64,000 nucleotides of DNA from Polynucleobacter sp. MG-6-Vaara-E2 (GTDB lineage: Bacteria; Pseudomonadota; Gammaproteobacteria; Burkholderiales; Burkholderiaceae): positions 1,302,001 to 1,366,000 of the forward strand of contig NZ_CP061303.1 in the NCBI RefSeq assembly GCF_018687695.1, read 5' to 3'. Of this stretch, positions 43,346 to 51,487 are shown in pieces. Under the pieces are notes generated by a model. It had not been told where the DNA came from. It did not search any database and worked only from the letters and a program-made list of their open reading frames with translations. A program made the position numbers and the translations under genes. Every line of letters starts with the position of its first letter. The first letter of the stretch is position 1.

Positions 43346-44215
43346 TTACAAATCGCTATCTTGCAGTACTTTGCTGCCCTGAAGATCAATTAACCTGACT
43401 AATCCAGGCTGCAATAAGCCACTTAAATCAAAGGGCAGCCCCCTTTGTGCGCTGATCTGCTGCGCATAATCAGTAATGCTATCTAAGCTTGCCCTTTTAA
43501 AGGCTGGTAAGGCAATCACCACTTTATTGCCAGCCCTAGGAACTCGTAAGGTATAGACCTCATGAAAGACTTCCTGATACGTGCGTAGCATGAGTTTATA
43601 TAGGGGATTGGCACTTGCAGTACTCCACATATTGGTGATGATAGCTCCTGAAGGTTTGAGCGCTCTTTTCATTGCCAACAAAAATTCTTGGGTAGCCAAG
43701 TGCTTTGGTATTCCTGCTTCAGTAAAAGCATCTAAAAAAATCAGGTCGTATGGCTTTTGATTCTTTTCAATAAAGGCCCTGCCATCTTGGGCGAAGGTGC
43801 GCAAAAATGCATTCTCGGTAAAATTAAAATATTGCTTAGCTAAAGCAATAATTTGTGGATCAATATCTACTACATCGATGTGCGCCCTTGGATAGTGTTT
43901 ATGTAAAAACATGGGTATCGAGCCACCGCCTAACCCAATTATCAACACGCGATCGACATGCTGGGTAAACGCCAAACCGATCATGGCTGACCTAGCATAG
44001 GGTAAGCCTAACTCATTCAGATCACCGGGTTTAACAATGCTTTGCCGTGGTCCATTTTCTCCAAAGCGCAGTGTCCGAACACCATCTCGATCTTGCGTAA
44101 CTTGCGTGAAGCCGCCCAGAGTTTGACCTTCGTATAACAGACTTTCTTTTGCTATGACGGGCTCTAAGCCAACTGCAATGAACTTAGAAAAGGCAGTCTT
44201 GATTTTGGTGAGCAT
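43346..44215 (-). CDS. Spermidine-synthase-like methyltransferase-fold protein
   Basis: A 289-residue protein of the spermidine synthase/SpeE-like superfamily. It has a glycine-rich motif RVLIIGLGGGSIPMFLHKHY, an acidic residue pair in VVDIDPQIIALAKQYF, DGRAF (normally DGFEF), and YDLIFLDAFTEAGIP in the place of the aminopropyl-transfer loop. The loop differs from that of true spermidine synthases, so it may belong to the fused/solo SpeE-like group of unknown substrate. No speD is present nearby. Confidence 0.8.
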   Translation of the reverse strand: MLTKIKTAFSKFIAVGLEPVIAKESLLYEGQTLGGFTQVTQDRDGVRTLRFGENGPRQSIVKPGDLNELGLPYARSAMIGLAFTQHVDRVLIIGLGGGSIPMFLHKHYPRAHIDVVDIDPQIIALAKQYFNFTENAFLRTFAQDGRAFIEKNQKPYDLIFLDAFTEAGIPKHLATQEFLLAMKRALKPSGAIITNMWSTASANPLYKLMLRTYQEVFHEVYTLRVPRAGNKVVIALPAFKRASLDSITDYAQQISAQRGLPFDLSGLLQPGLVRLIDLQGSKVLQDSDL

Positions 44216-44333
44216 CGCTAAGCGGAGATTACTCTAGTGTCTAAATGCATTTTTAAATATCGGATCTTAAGAATATAAAATCACTAGCAATACAGTTGAA
44301 ACATTCGACAATCTATTGAATGTTAGGTGGTTT

Positions 44334-47300
44334 TTAGGCGTATAAGGTATTAAATCGAGTTTTCACAAAATCGGTTGATACATCTGGTAGTGCCGCTATT
44401 TGGTAAGCAGACAACATTCTTGCTCTAGTTGAACCAAGACCATTCACTTGGCCAAGAGTCATTCCTGCTATTGCACTGGTTGTAATCGCAGCAAACTCTT
44501 CATTAGTGAATGTATTAACATCTGCACTGGGAAGGCTAGCAAGCTGCGTTGCACTGAGCATCGCAATTTGCTCTCGATTAAGCGCTCCTGCATTGGCAGT
44601 AGAGAGAGCGCCGAGTTGCGTGGTCGTTAAACCGGAAATAGCCGTTGTCGCAATCGCACCCATCGCCTCAGGTGTAAGTCCATTTAATGCATCGTTGTTT
44701 AGAGCGCCAATTTGGGACGAGCTAAGCTTGGCAACCTGTTCAGGAGTCAATGCTGTCGCATTTGCAGCAGAGAGAGCTCCGAGTTGTCCAGTAGTTAAAC
44801 CAGAAATAGCAAATGGATCAATCGCGGTCATTGCCTCTGTAGTTAGTAGATTTAGGGCAGTGGTGGTTAACTGGGCAATTTGGCTAGCTGACATTGCACT
44901 GACACTACGAGCTTCTATGTTCGGAGCTTGTGTATCTGTCACACCATGCATTGCAGCTGCTGTAATGGCTGACCCTGACTCTTGTATCAAAGTATTTAAG
45001 GCTGTGGAGCTTAGTTGGCCAATTTGAGTAGCGCTAAGCTGGGCAACTTGGCTATCCGTTAAGGCCTCAGTATGGGTAGTCAACAATGTTCCAAGTTGCG
45101 TACCCGTTAATCCCGTAATAGCCGAACTGGAAATCGCAGCCACCGCATCTGGATTTAAGGAAGATAAATTGGTTAATTGAGCAATTTGACTTGAAGTCAG
45201 AGATCCTACTTGCGCACTAGTTAGTTCAACTGTATTGGTAGTAGAGAGCGCATTAAGTTGTGCAGTCGTTAAACCGGTAATAGCCGAGGTTGAAATCGAC
45301 GGTAGAGCCGTTGGGCTCAGGGCATTTAGGGCTGTAGTCGATAAGCCACCTACTTGGGTGGAGTTCAGCGTAGCTACCTGCTCAGGAGTCAATGCTGTGG
45401 CATTAGCAGAAGAGAGGACTCCCAGTTGTCCAGTCGTTAAACCCGAAATAGCCGAGGTGGAGATCGCTGCCATTGCATTGGGAGCAAGTCCATTTAATGC
45501 AGTGGTAGAGAAGGCGCCAATTTGAGTTGAGTTTAGTGCAGCTATTTGAGTGCCGACCAAGGCCCCAGCTTTACCTGAAGTCAGGTTGGTTGCTTGAGTA
45601 GTGGTAAGGCCCGTGATAGCGCTGGGGGTAATCGCTGCGATTGCTCCATCAGATAGACTATTTAATGTGCCATAGGGCAGAGCGCCAATTTGGGTGTAGT
45701 TCAGCGCCCCCACTTGATTTGCAGTCAAAGCTCCTGCATTAGTCGTAGATAGACCAGCCAACTGCGTAGTGCTCAATCCTCTCATGGCGTCTACCGGAAT
45801 ACTCGCAATCGCGTTAGTACTCATCGCATTGAGATCGGCGAAAGGTAATTTACTAATTTGCACATAGTTTAATTTAGCCGCTTGATTGACAGTAAAGACT
45901 GTCGCTTTAGCGGTTGTTAAATTGGTGAGCTGGCTAGTATTTAAGCCTTGGATTGCATTTGGATCAATCGCAGCAAAGGCGGTGGTGGTTAAGGCATTGA
46001 CATCTGCGCTATTCATAGCATTAATTTGCTGATATGAGAGTGCGGCAACATTGGCGTCAGATAATCCGGTTGCCTGTGCGGTAGTCAAATGACCCATGGC
46101 ACTTAAGGAAATGGCCGCGATATCTGAAGGACTAAAGGAATTTAATCCAGTAGGAGTGAGGGCGGCAATTTGGGTCGAGTTAAGCTGAGCTACTTGAGCG
46201 CTCACAAGAGCGCCAGCATTGGTATCGGATAAGGCCGCCATTTGACCGGTAGTCAAACCACGAACAGCCGTTGTTGAAATCGCTGCCATGGCTGCGGTAC
46301 TCAACGCATTTAAAGCATCAGTGTTCAAAGCACCAATTTGGGTGGAGTTTAGCTGGGCCACTTGATTGGCAGTAAAGACCGTAGCTTTAGCGGTTGTTAA
46401 GCCAGTCATCTGCGCGGTATTTAAACCTTGGATTGCGCTTGGCTCAATCGCAGCGAAGGCGGTGGTAGTTAACGCATTCAGATTAGTGCTAGTAAAGGCA
46501 TTGAGTTGCCGAGCAGACAGTGAGGCGGCATTTGCGGCAGACATACTGGTTGCTTGTGTAGAACTCATGCCAGCGATTGCATTTAAGGAAATGGCGGCTA
46601 TCGCATCATCTCCTAGTGAACTTATATTGACCAAGGCAGCCACTTGAGCTGAGCTGAGCTGAGCTACTTGGGGGCCTGTTAAGGCAGCGGCATTGGCAGT
46701 CGATAATGCAGTTAGCTGGTCTGTACTTAAGCCGCGGATAGCATTTGTCGAAATTGCTGATATTGCTGCTGGAGTCAGGCCGTTTAAGGCCGTGGTCGAT
46801 AAGCCGCCAATTTGAACTGCGTTGAGCTGGGCAAGTTGGTCAGCAGTTAAGGCTCCTGCATTGGTAGCGGACAAACTACCCAATTGCGTGGTGGTCAATC
46901 CCTTGATTGCTCCCGTCGGAATGCTCGCAATCGCATTTGTTGTCATCGCATTCAGATCACCGACAGACAATTGACTTACTTGCGTGGCGTTTAATTTAGC
47001 AGCTTGCGCTGTTGTAAGGGCCGTAGCATTCGTCGTCACTAAACTATTGAGATGAGTGGCATTAAAACCCTGTACTGCGTTTGGATTAATTCCCGCAAAA
47101 GCAGTGGCTGTTAAGCCGTTAATACCGGCGCTGGTCATGGCATTAATTTGTCGATAAGATAGCGCTGCCATATTGGTAGAAGATATTCCAGCTGCTTGTG
47201 TACCTGTAATACCTGCCATCGCTTTTGTTTGAATCGCTGCAAAGTCAGCAGCATTAAAAGCGTTTAATGCGGTGGGAGTCAAGGCTCCAATTTGCGCGGA

Positions 47301-47942
47301 GTTTAACTGAGCCACTTGAGCGCTGGTTAAGGCGCCGGCATTGGTATCGGATAAAGCAGTCATTTGCGCGGTCGTTAAACCACGAATAGCGGTAGTTGAA
47401 ATGGCAGCGATTGCCGTGGGAGTTAACCCATTTAAAGCAGCGGTAGATAGGGAGCCAATTTGAACTGCGTTGAGCTGGGCGACTTGTGAGGCCGTCATTG
47501 CACCAGCATTAGTAGCCAATAAACCGGCTAATTGAGTAGTGGTAAATCCTCTAGCAGCAGTTTTAGTAATGGCCGCCATTGCGCCGGTGCTCAGGGCATT
47601 AATATCGGCTGCTGATAATTTCCCAATTTGCGCAGAGTTTAATTTTGAAATTTGGGTGGTTGTAAAAGCACCTGCATTAGCGGTCGATAAACCTGTCAGT
47701 TGACTGGTAGTCATGCCCGTTACTGAAAAAGGATCAATCCCAGCAAAAGCATCTGTGGCTAAGGCATTCATGCTCGCGCTAGTAAAGGCGTGAATTTGGA
47801 TCGCCTTGAAAGGGGCGATCTGAGCCGAGCTGATCTGAGCAGCCTGGTCGGTAGTTAGCTGCGCAATCTCCAACGTACTGCGCTTGGAGACGTGACTGCT
47901 ATCCCATAAGTTAACTCCGTTAGAAGTTATTGATAAAGTCAC
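44334..47942 (-). CDS. Giant 8-residue-repeat protein, 1202 aa
   Basis: Not recognised as a named family. After ~25 residues, almost the whole length consists of an eight-residue unit with the form x-x-[ILVM]-x-x-[LI]-[ST]-x (AQIGALST, QVAQLNST, AIAAISTT). Units are grouped into 56-residue super-repeats of seven, such as the one containing GLTTAQMTALSDTNAGALTS. I count about 150 units. There are no cysteines, no signal peptide and no membrane segment. Composition is Ala/Thr/Ser/Leu/Asn-rich with very few charges. It resembles the simple-repeat surface proteins of some Alpha- and Betaproteobacteria, so secretion by a type I or other leaderless route is likely. It is the first of three adjacent giant repeat genes. 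Confidence 0.85.
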   Translation of the reverse strand: MTLSITSNGVNLWDSSHVSKRSTLEIAQLTTDQAAQISSAQIAPFKAIQIHAFTSASMNALATDAFAGIDPFSVTGMTTSQLTGLSTANAGAFTTTQISKLNSAQIGKLSAADINALSTGAMAAITKTAARGFTTTQLAGLLATNAGAMTASQVAQLNAVQIGSLSTAALNGLTPTAIAAISTTAIRGLTTAQMTALSDTNAGALTSAQVAQLNSAQIGALTPTALNAFNAADFAAIQTKAMAGITGTQAAGISSTNMAALSYRQINAMTSAGINGLTATAFAGINPNAVQGFNATHLNSLVTTNATALTTAQAAKLNATQVSQLSVGDLNAMTTNAIASIPTGAIKGLTTTQLGSLSATNAGALTADQLAQLNAVQIGGLSTTALNGLTPAAISAISTNAIRGLSTDQLTALSTANAAALTGPQVAQLSSAQVAALVNISSLGDDAIAAISLNAIAGMSSTQATSMSAANAASLSARQLNAFTSTNLNALTTTAFAAIEPSAIQGLNTAQMTGLTTAKATVFTANQVAQLNSTQIGALNTDALNALSTAAMAAISTTAVRGLTTGQMAALSDTNAGALVSAQVAQLNSTQIAALTPTGLNSFSPSDIAAISLSAMGHLTTAQATGLSDANVAALSYQQINAMNSADVNALTTTAFAAIDPNAIQGLNTSQLTNLTTAKATVFTVNQAAKLNYVQISKLPFADLNAMSTNAIASIPVDAMRGLSTTQLAGLSTTNAGALTANQVGALNYTQIGALPYGTLNSLSDGAIAAITPSAITGLTTTQATNLTSGKAGALVGTQIAALNSTQIGAFSTTALNGLAPNAMAAISTSAISGLTTGQLGVLSSANATALTPEQVATLNSTQVGGLSTTALNALSPTALPSISTSAITGLTTAQLNALSTTNTVELTSAQVGSLTSSQIAQLTNLSSLNPDAVAAISSSAITGLTGTQLGTLLTTHTEALTDSQVAQLSATQIGQLSSTALNTLIQESGSAITAAAMHGVTDTQAPNIEARSVSAMSASQIAQLTTTALNLLTTEAMTAIDPFAISGLTTGQLGALSAANATALTPEQVAKLSSSQIGALNNDALNGLTPEAMGAIATTAISGLTTTQLGALSTANAGALNREQIAMLSATQLASLPSADVNTFTNEEFAAITTSAIAGMTLGQVNGLGSTRARMLSAYQIAALPDVSTDFVKTRFNTLYA
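44387..47870 (-). repeat. Tandem octad-coding repeats (24-bp unit, 168-bp super-unit)
   Basis: The coding DNA of the 1202-residue protein is a diverged tandem array. The 24-bp unit encodes one octad, and seven units (168 bp) make the visible super-repeat. Copies differ by synonymous and conservative changes, so the array is old but may still be prone to slippage or recombination, and to assembly error. Confidence 0.75.
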
Positions 47943-48345
47943 TGTATGCCTAAAAATATAGTTCTATTGAACTTATAACGGCTAAATCAAGGGTTTTATT
48001 TACCCCCTCAATGACTAAAAAGCTGCAAATTTGATACAAAAAACGTGATTTGAGCCATATGATGACCAAAAGACATGGATGGGGAGTCACGCCCCAAATT
48101 ACCCTAACCCAAGCCTCATAAAAACACCTTTGATCGGGGATAAAAGCAGGTCTTTTGGCTAAATGCCAGACTAAAAAGTAGTTTAGAGCCAAATCCCCTA
48201 AATCAATTGAGTCAGATCCATCCTATAGATTTGCCAGTGAAAGCAAAACGCCATTAAAGAAAAATTCAGATGCTTTTTTAGGCTGCCATGATGAATGGGG
48301 TAATAGCCCACTAATTACCAAGAATATTCATTTTTTGCTTAAAAA
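47943..48345. other. Intergenic region upstream of 1202-aa repeat gene
   Basis: About 400 bp. It contains the sigma-28-like motif at 47975-48002. An 80-codon minus-strand frame (47950-48192) overlaps that motif and shows no family signs, so I do not call it a gene. The rest shows no tRNA or strong hairpin. Confidence 0.45.
47975..48002 (-). promoter_or_regulatory. Sigma-28-like promoter motif for 1202-aa gene
   Basis: On the minus strand: TAAA, 16 bp, GCCGTTAT, ending 33 bp before the ATG. The enterobacterial FliA consensus is TAAAGTTT-N11-GCCGATAA. The spacing is one base long, but GCCG and TAAA are kept. The same motif occurs before the 811- and 748-residue repeat genes. Confidence 0.5.
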
Positions 48346-50781
48346 TTACCCAGCAATAGTGAATGATTTGACCTTTGTATTTTGCGTTGCGCCAGCTCCG
48401 GCAAAGTAAGTCTTAATATTTGCCCAGGAATCGGACACATTGATTGAGGTTACTTTATCTTTACTATTTAGCGCTGAAATATCACCAATGAGTACACCGT
48501 TTGCAGTAATTTGATGTAGTTTTGTATTGTTCATAATAGTGTCGCTAATTCCATTGATATTCGTTAGAGAGTCGGCTACATCAATTGATGTAATCTTACT
48601 GTTAGTAAGATAGTTATTGGTGCCAGTCAAAGATGTTGTACTAACCGCTGTTAAAGAAAACCCGGTTATTTTTGTATAGGCAACCAACGATGCATTGGCT
48701 GTTAATTTGAAATTCGCTTCAGTATCTGACACAGTAATACCACTTACCTTAGGATTAGATTTGAGTGTTAAAACATTGGCAATACTAGCCCCTGTTGCAT
48801 AGATATTCTTAATCAGATTATTACTTCTCAGGCTGGGTAATGTCGAAGCATTTCCTAATAAGTTTGCTGACGTATCTGTCACGGTCACAGAATTTAACTT
48901 ACTTCGGATAGAAGGAGCTAATGCAGCATATTGGGCGCTAATGGTACTCACATCGGCAACCGCTGTATTAGTGATCTTCACGCCCAATAAACTAGCATTA
49001 ATTAGCATGGTCGGCAGATCAGCTGATGCTAAATTTTCATAAGTATCCTGAACGCTAAATTTCAGAACAGCAGGGTCAATTCTGACAGTACCGTAGTCAG
49101 CATAGGCAACTCCACTCAAAATAAAAGTATTTTGCCCAGTTAGTTTTGTTTTTAACGCTGTGTATTGTGCGCTAGACATATTTAAAGCTGCTTTTTTCAG
49201 CGCTGTACCATCAGTAACTGCAACAGTTAATAAATTTCCGATGTTCGATCCAATCACTGAGCTTGCAGATGCAAGGTCTTTATTCAGATTAGCTGCAGTA
49301 TCTGAGAGAGAAACAGAAATACTATTGCCAGTTACGGTAGATAAGACCGTTGTGAGAGATGCCGATGTTGGTATGGTAGAAATCTTGACCCCTGAAATCT
49401 TACCAGCTGTCCAAGAGGTGATTGCATCACCTAAAGCGGTGTGATTGGTTGTGGTTACCTGCGCTAAGTTAGCGCCGATATCTGTAATTCCGATTGCTGT
49501 GAATTTATTTTTTAAGGAGCTGAGTGTAGACAAATTCGCAATTGATGCATCCGTCCCTACAATCGACGAGACCTTGCTACCCAATGCAGTAATGTTGGCA
49601 GAATTTCTAATAAGGTCTGCAGCACTACCAGTAATACTAATACTGAGATTGGATTTAAATCCATCCGGTAGAGAATTAATCACCGCCAGATTTCCAGGGC
49701 TCACATCTGTAGCAGACATAGATACTGGAATTGAAACCGAAGAGCTACCGGTGATATTAAAAGTTACTTTTGATTTAATCGCATCTGGTAGGGCAAAAAT
49801 AGTTTGCAGATTCGCAGAAGTGACATCTGCGGCCGCGATGGATATGACAACGGAAGCTACCTTAGATGCCAAGGTTGTACCAATCAGAGTTTTTGCGGCA
49901 GTGGCATTAATATTTGCCAACGTATCAGAAACCGTAATCGAGCTTGAGGCAACTCTAGTGTTGCTGTTTATTGCCGCTACATTTGCAGATAAATTCGCAA
50001 TGTTATCGCTTATGCTGATACCTACTTTAGATTTAATTGCATCTGGTAACGCATTAATCGTCGCCATGTTTTCAGTAGTTAAATCACCTGCACCCATAGA
50101 TATTGCCACCGAGGAAACCTTTGTTGCAAGCGTTGTTCCAACGAGAGTTTTTGCAGCAGCATCATTAATATTTGCTAAGGTATCAGAAACGGTAATGGAG
50201 TTTGAGGCAATTTTGCTACTGCCATTTATTGCTGTTGCGTTTGTAGTCAGGTTTGCAATACTATCTTTTAAAGAAATTGACTTAACGTCTGCATCGCTTA
50301 TTAATACACCGAGTGCACTAGCATTTCCTGAGAAATTAGTCACTGCAATGCCCTTGTTGCCAGTACCGCGAATTAAAGTCTCTATTGCTTGCTCATGAGC
50401 ATTGGCGCTATAAACACGATATGCCACTGACACAGGTCCAGCATCACTGACTGTAATTGCATTAATCTTTGAATAAACCGCATCCAGAGTTGAAAAATTA
50501 TTGCCGCTTAGTCCTGCAGCAGTGTCTGTTACGTCTAATTTGGCAGCACTTAGCTTAAGAATGACATCTTTGTAAGAGGATAGCTTAGAGCCTGTTAAGG
50601 ATAAATTATCAGTGCCTGAGATTGTTATAGAAGCTATTCTTGCACTATTGGCCTCAAGATCAGCCAAGGCGGCATCAGACAGGTCAGCTGCAGTGCCCGT
50701 TACAGTCACGGCCCCTTGATTGGCAAGTGCAGTTGCTAGGGAGCTATAGCCAGTGCCCCCTACTGTATATATTGCAGTCAT
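48346..50781 (-). CDS. Giant beta-repeat protein, 811 aa
   Basis: Not a named family. Cysteine-free, leaderless, Ser/Thr/Ala/Asn/Ile-rich. It is built of repeats around the motif ITVSDTxANI (for example NSITVSDTLANINDAAAKTL), a pattern seen in large surface proteins and RTX-type exoproteins. A ~86-residue tandem duplication spans about residues 170-341. The N-terminal 120 residues resemble those of the 748-residue protein: both have LSITG/VTVTGTA-type openings and the block NxFxxLDAVYSKI. No RTX glycine-rich calcium repeats are present. It probably forms a beta-solenoid and is exported or surface-bound. The last residues are VKSFTIAG. Confidence 0.82.
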   Translation of the reverse strand: MTAIYTVGGTGYSSLATALANQGAVTVTGTAADLSDAALADLEANSARIASITISGTDNLSLTGSKLSSYKDVILKLSAAKLDVTDTAAGLSGNNFSTLDAVYSKINAITVSDAGPVSVAYRVYSANAHEQAIETLIRGTGNKGIAVTNFSGNASALGVLISDADVKSISLKDSIANLTTNATAINGSSKIASNSITVSDTLANINDAAAKTLVGTTLATKVSSVAISMGAGDLTTENMATINALPDAIKSKVGISISDNIANLSANVAAINSNTRVASSSITVSDTLANINATAAKTLIGTTLASKVASVVISIAAADVTSANLQTIFALPDAIKSKVTFNITGSSSVSIPVSMSATDVSPGNLAVINSLPDGFKSNLSISITGSAADLIRNSANITALGSKVSSIVGTDASIANLSTLSSLKNKFTAIGITDIGANLAQVTTTNHTALGDAITSWTAGKISGVKISTIPTSASLTTVLSTVTGNSISVSLSDTAANLNKDLASASSVIGSNIGNLLTVAVTDGTALKKAALNMSSAQYTALKTKLTGQNTFILSGVAYADYGTVRIDPAVLKFSVQDTYENLASADLPTMLINASLLGVKITNTAVADVSTISAQYAALAPSIRSKLNSVTVTDTSANLLGNASTLPSLRSNNLIKNIYATGASIANVLTLKSNPKVSGITVSDTEANFKLTANASLVAYTKITGFSLTAVSTTSLTGTNNYLTNSKITSIDVADSLTNINGISDTIMNNTKLHQITANGVLIGDISALNSKDKVTSINVSDSWANIKTYFAGAGATQNTKVKSFTIAG
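49759..50274 (-). repeat. ~86-residue tandem duplication in 811-aa protein
   Basis: Two consecutive segments of about 86 residues (roughly 170-255 and 256-341) share SITVSDTLANIN, AAKTLxGTTLAxKVxSV and INALPDAIKSKV/FALPDAIKSKV blocks. Confidence 0.7.
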
Positions 50782-50821
50782 TCAATTATCCTAATGACAC
50801 CTAAGAAGCGCCCTCTTTATT

Positions 50822-50848
50822 CTAACGGCTAAAAGTGAGTAAATCTTA
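50822..50848 (-). promoter_or_regulatory. Sigma-28-like promoter motif for 811-aa gene
   Basis: On the minus strand: TAAG, 15 bp, GCCGTTAG, ending 41 bp before the ATG at 50781. The spacing equals that of the FliA consensus, and the box differs from GCCGATAA at two positions. Confidence 0.5.
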
Positions 50849-51073
50849 AAAGAACACCCATTTAAAAGATCTAAAAAAACTAATTGGAATAAAATCAAAC
50901 GAAGCTGCAAAGCCAGTTCAATAATCAGCAAGACAAATCTGCCAATGATTCCAGATATTAGCTAAGCTGTTAATTTATATAGATTTTTTCTAGCTTGAGA
51001 AGTTAGCAAGTACTAATAAAGTTCAGCGTAAAGTTACCTAAGATTATTTTGTATCTTTAATTCAAGAATCAAT

Positions 51074-51280
51074 ATGGCTGCTATCAATACCTCAATCTCT
51101 TACCAATCTCAATTTGCCCCCTCCAACAGATCTATAAATGAGACGCGTACTAAGAGTGGTGCGCAATCTCAAATGGAAGAGATGAAAGGTGTGAGCCTAA
51201 AGCCAACAAGCACTCAATTTAAAATCCAGACTGTAGTCCCGATGGGTGATGTTGGAATGCATGTAAATTTGAAAGCTTAA
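51074..51280 (+). CDS. Small Ser/Thr/Gln-rich hypothetical protein, 68 aa
   Basis: Not recognised. No cysteine and no membrane segment. The N-terminus MAAINTSISYQSQFAPSN resembles the disordered openings of flagellar export substrates (flagellins start MAxxINTN), but the length does not fit flagellin. A TAAAGTT box at 51017-51023 lies upstream with a poor match to the -10. It is divergent from the 811-residue gene, with about 290 bp between. Confidence 0.5.
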   Translation: MAAINTSISYQSQFAPSNRSINETRTKSGAQSQMEEMKGVSLKPTSTQFKIQTVVPMGDVGMHVNLKA

Positions 51281-51431
51281 ATATTTCACCTGTTATCTAA
51301 GATTTCACAAGCACATACACTCAATTCCATGGTCCTACCCCTGTCTCTAAGGCCATTCAGCATTCAGCTACTTAATAACTAAACTGAGGGCAGTAATCGA
51401 TTAGCTATTTATCTATATAAACTCAGGTACA

Positions 51432-51470
51432 AAAAAAAATCGTGATCCATAAATAGATCACGATTTTTTT
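51432..51470. terminator. Bidirectional Rho-independent terminator
   Basis: Perfect stem AATCGTGATC/GATCACGATT around an 8-nt loop (CATAAATA), flanked by A-tract and T-tract. It works for the minus-strand 748-residue gene that ends at 51488 and for the plus-strand small gene ending at 51280. Confidence 0.85.
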
Positions 51471-51487
51471 AAATAAAATTACTTGAC

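Noticed and set aside
44448..46647. Several Val/Ala/Ser-rich plus-strand frames opposite the octad repeats
   Set aside because: They are antisense shadows of the repeat array with no ribosome-binding site.
44387..47870. Tandem repeats considered as CRISPR or satellite DNA
   Set aside because: Units are 24 bp and translate to a continuous octad protein without spacers.
47950..48192. 80-codon minus-strand frame upstream of the 1202-aa gene
   Set aside because: It covers the sigma-28-like promoter motif, has no recognisable fold, and looks like chance coding.
49445..50398. 317-codon plus-strand frame opposite the 811-aa gene
   Set aside because: It is the antisense register of a regular beta-repeat gene; its sequence shows only reversed repeat periodicity.
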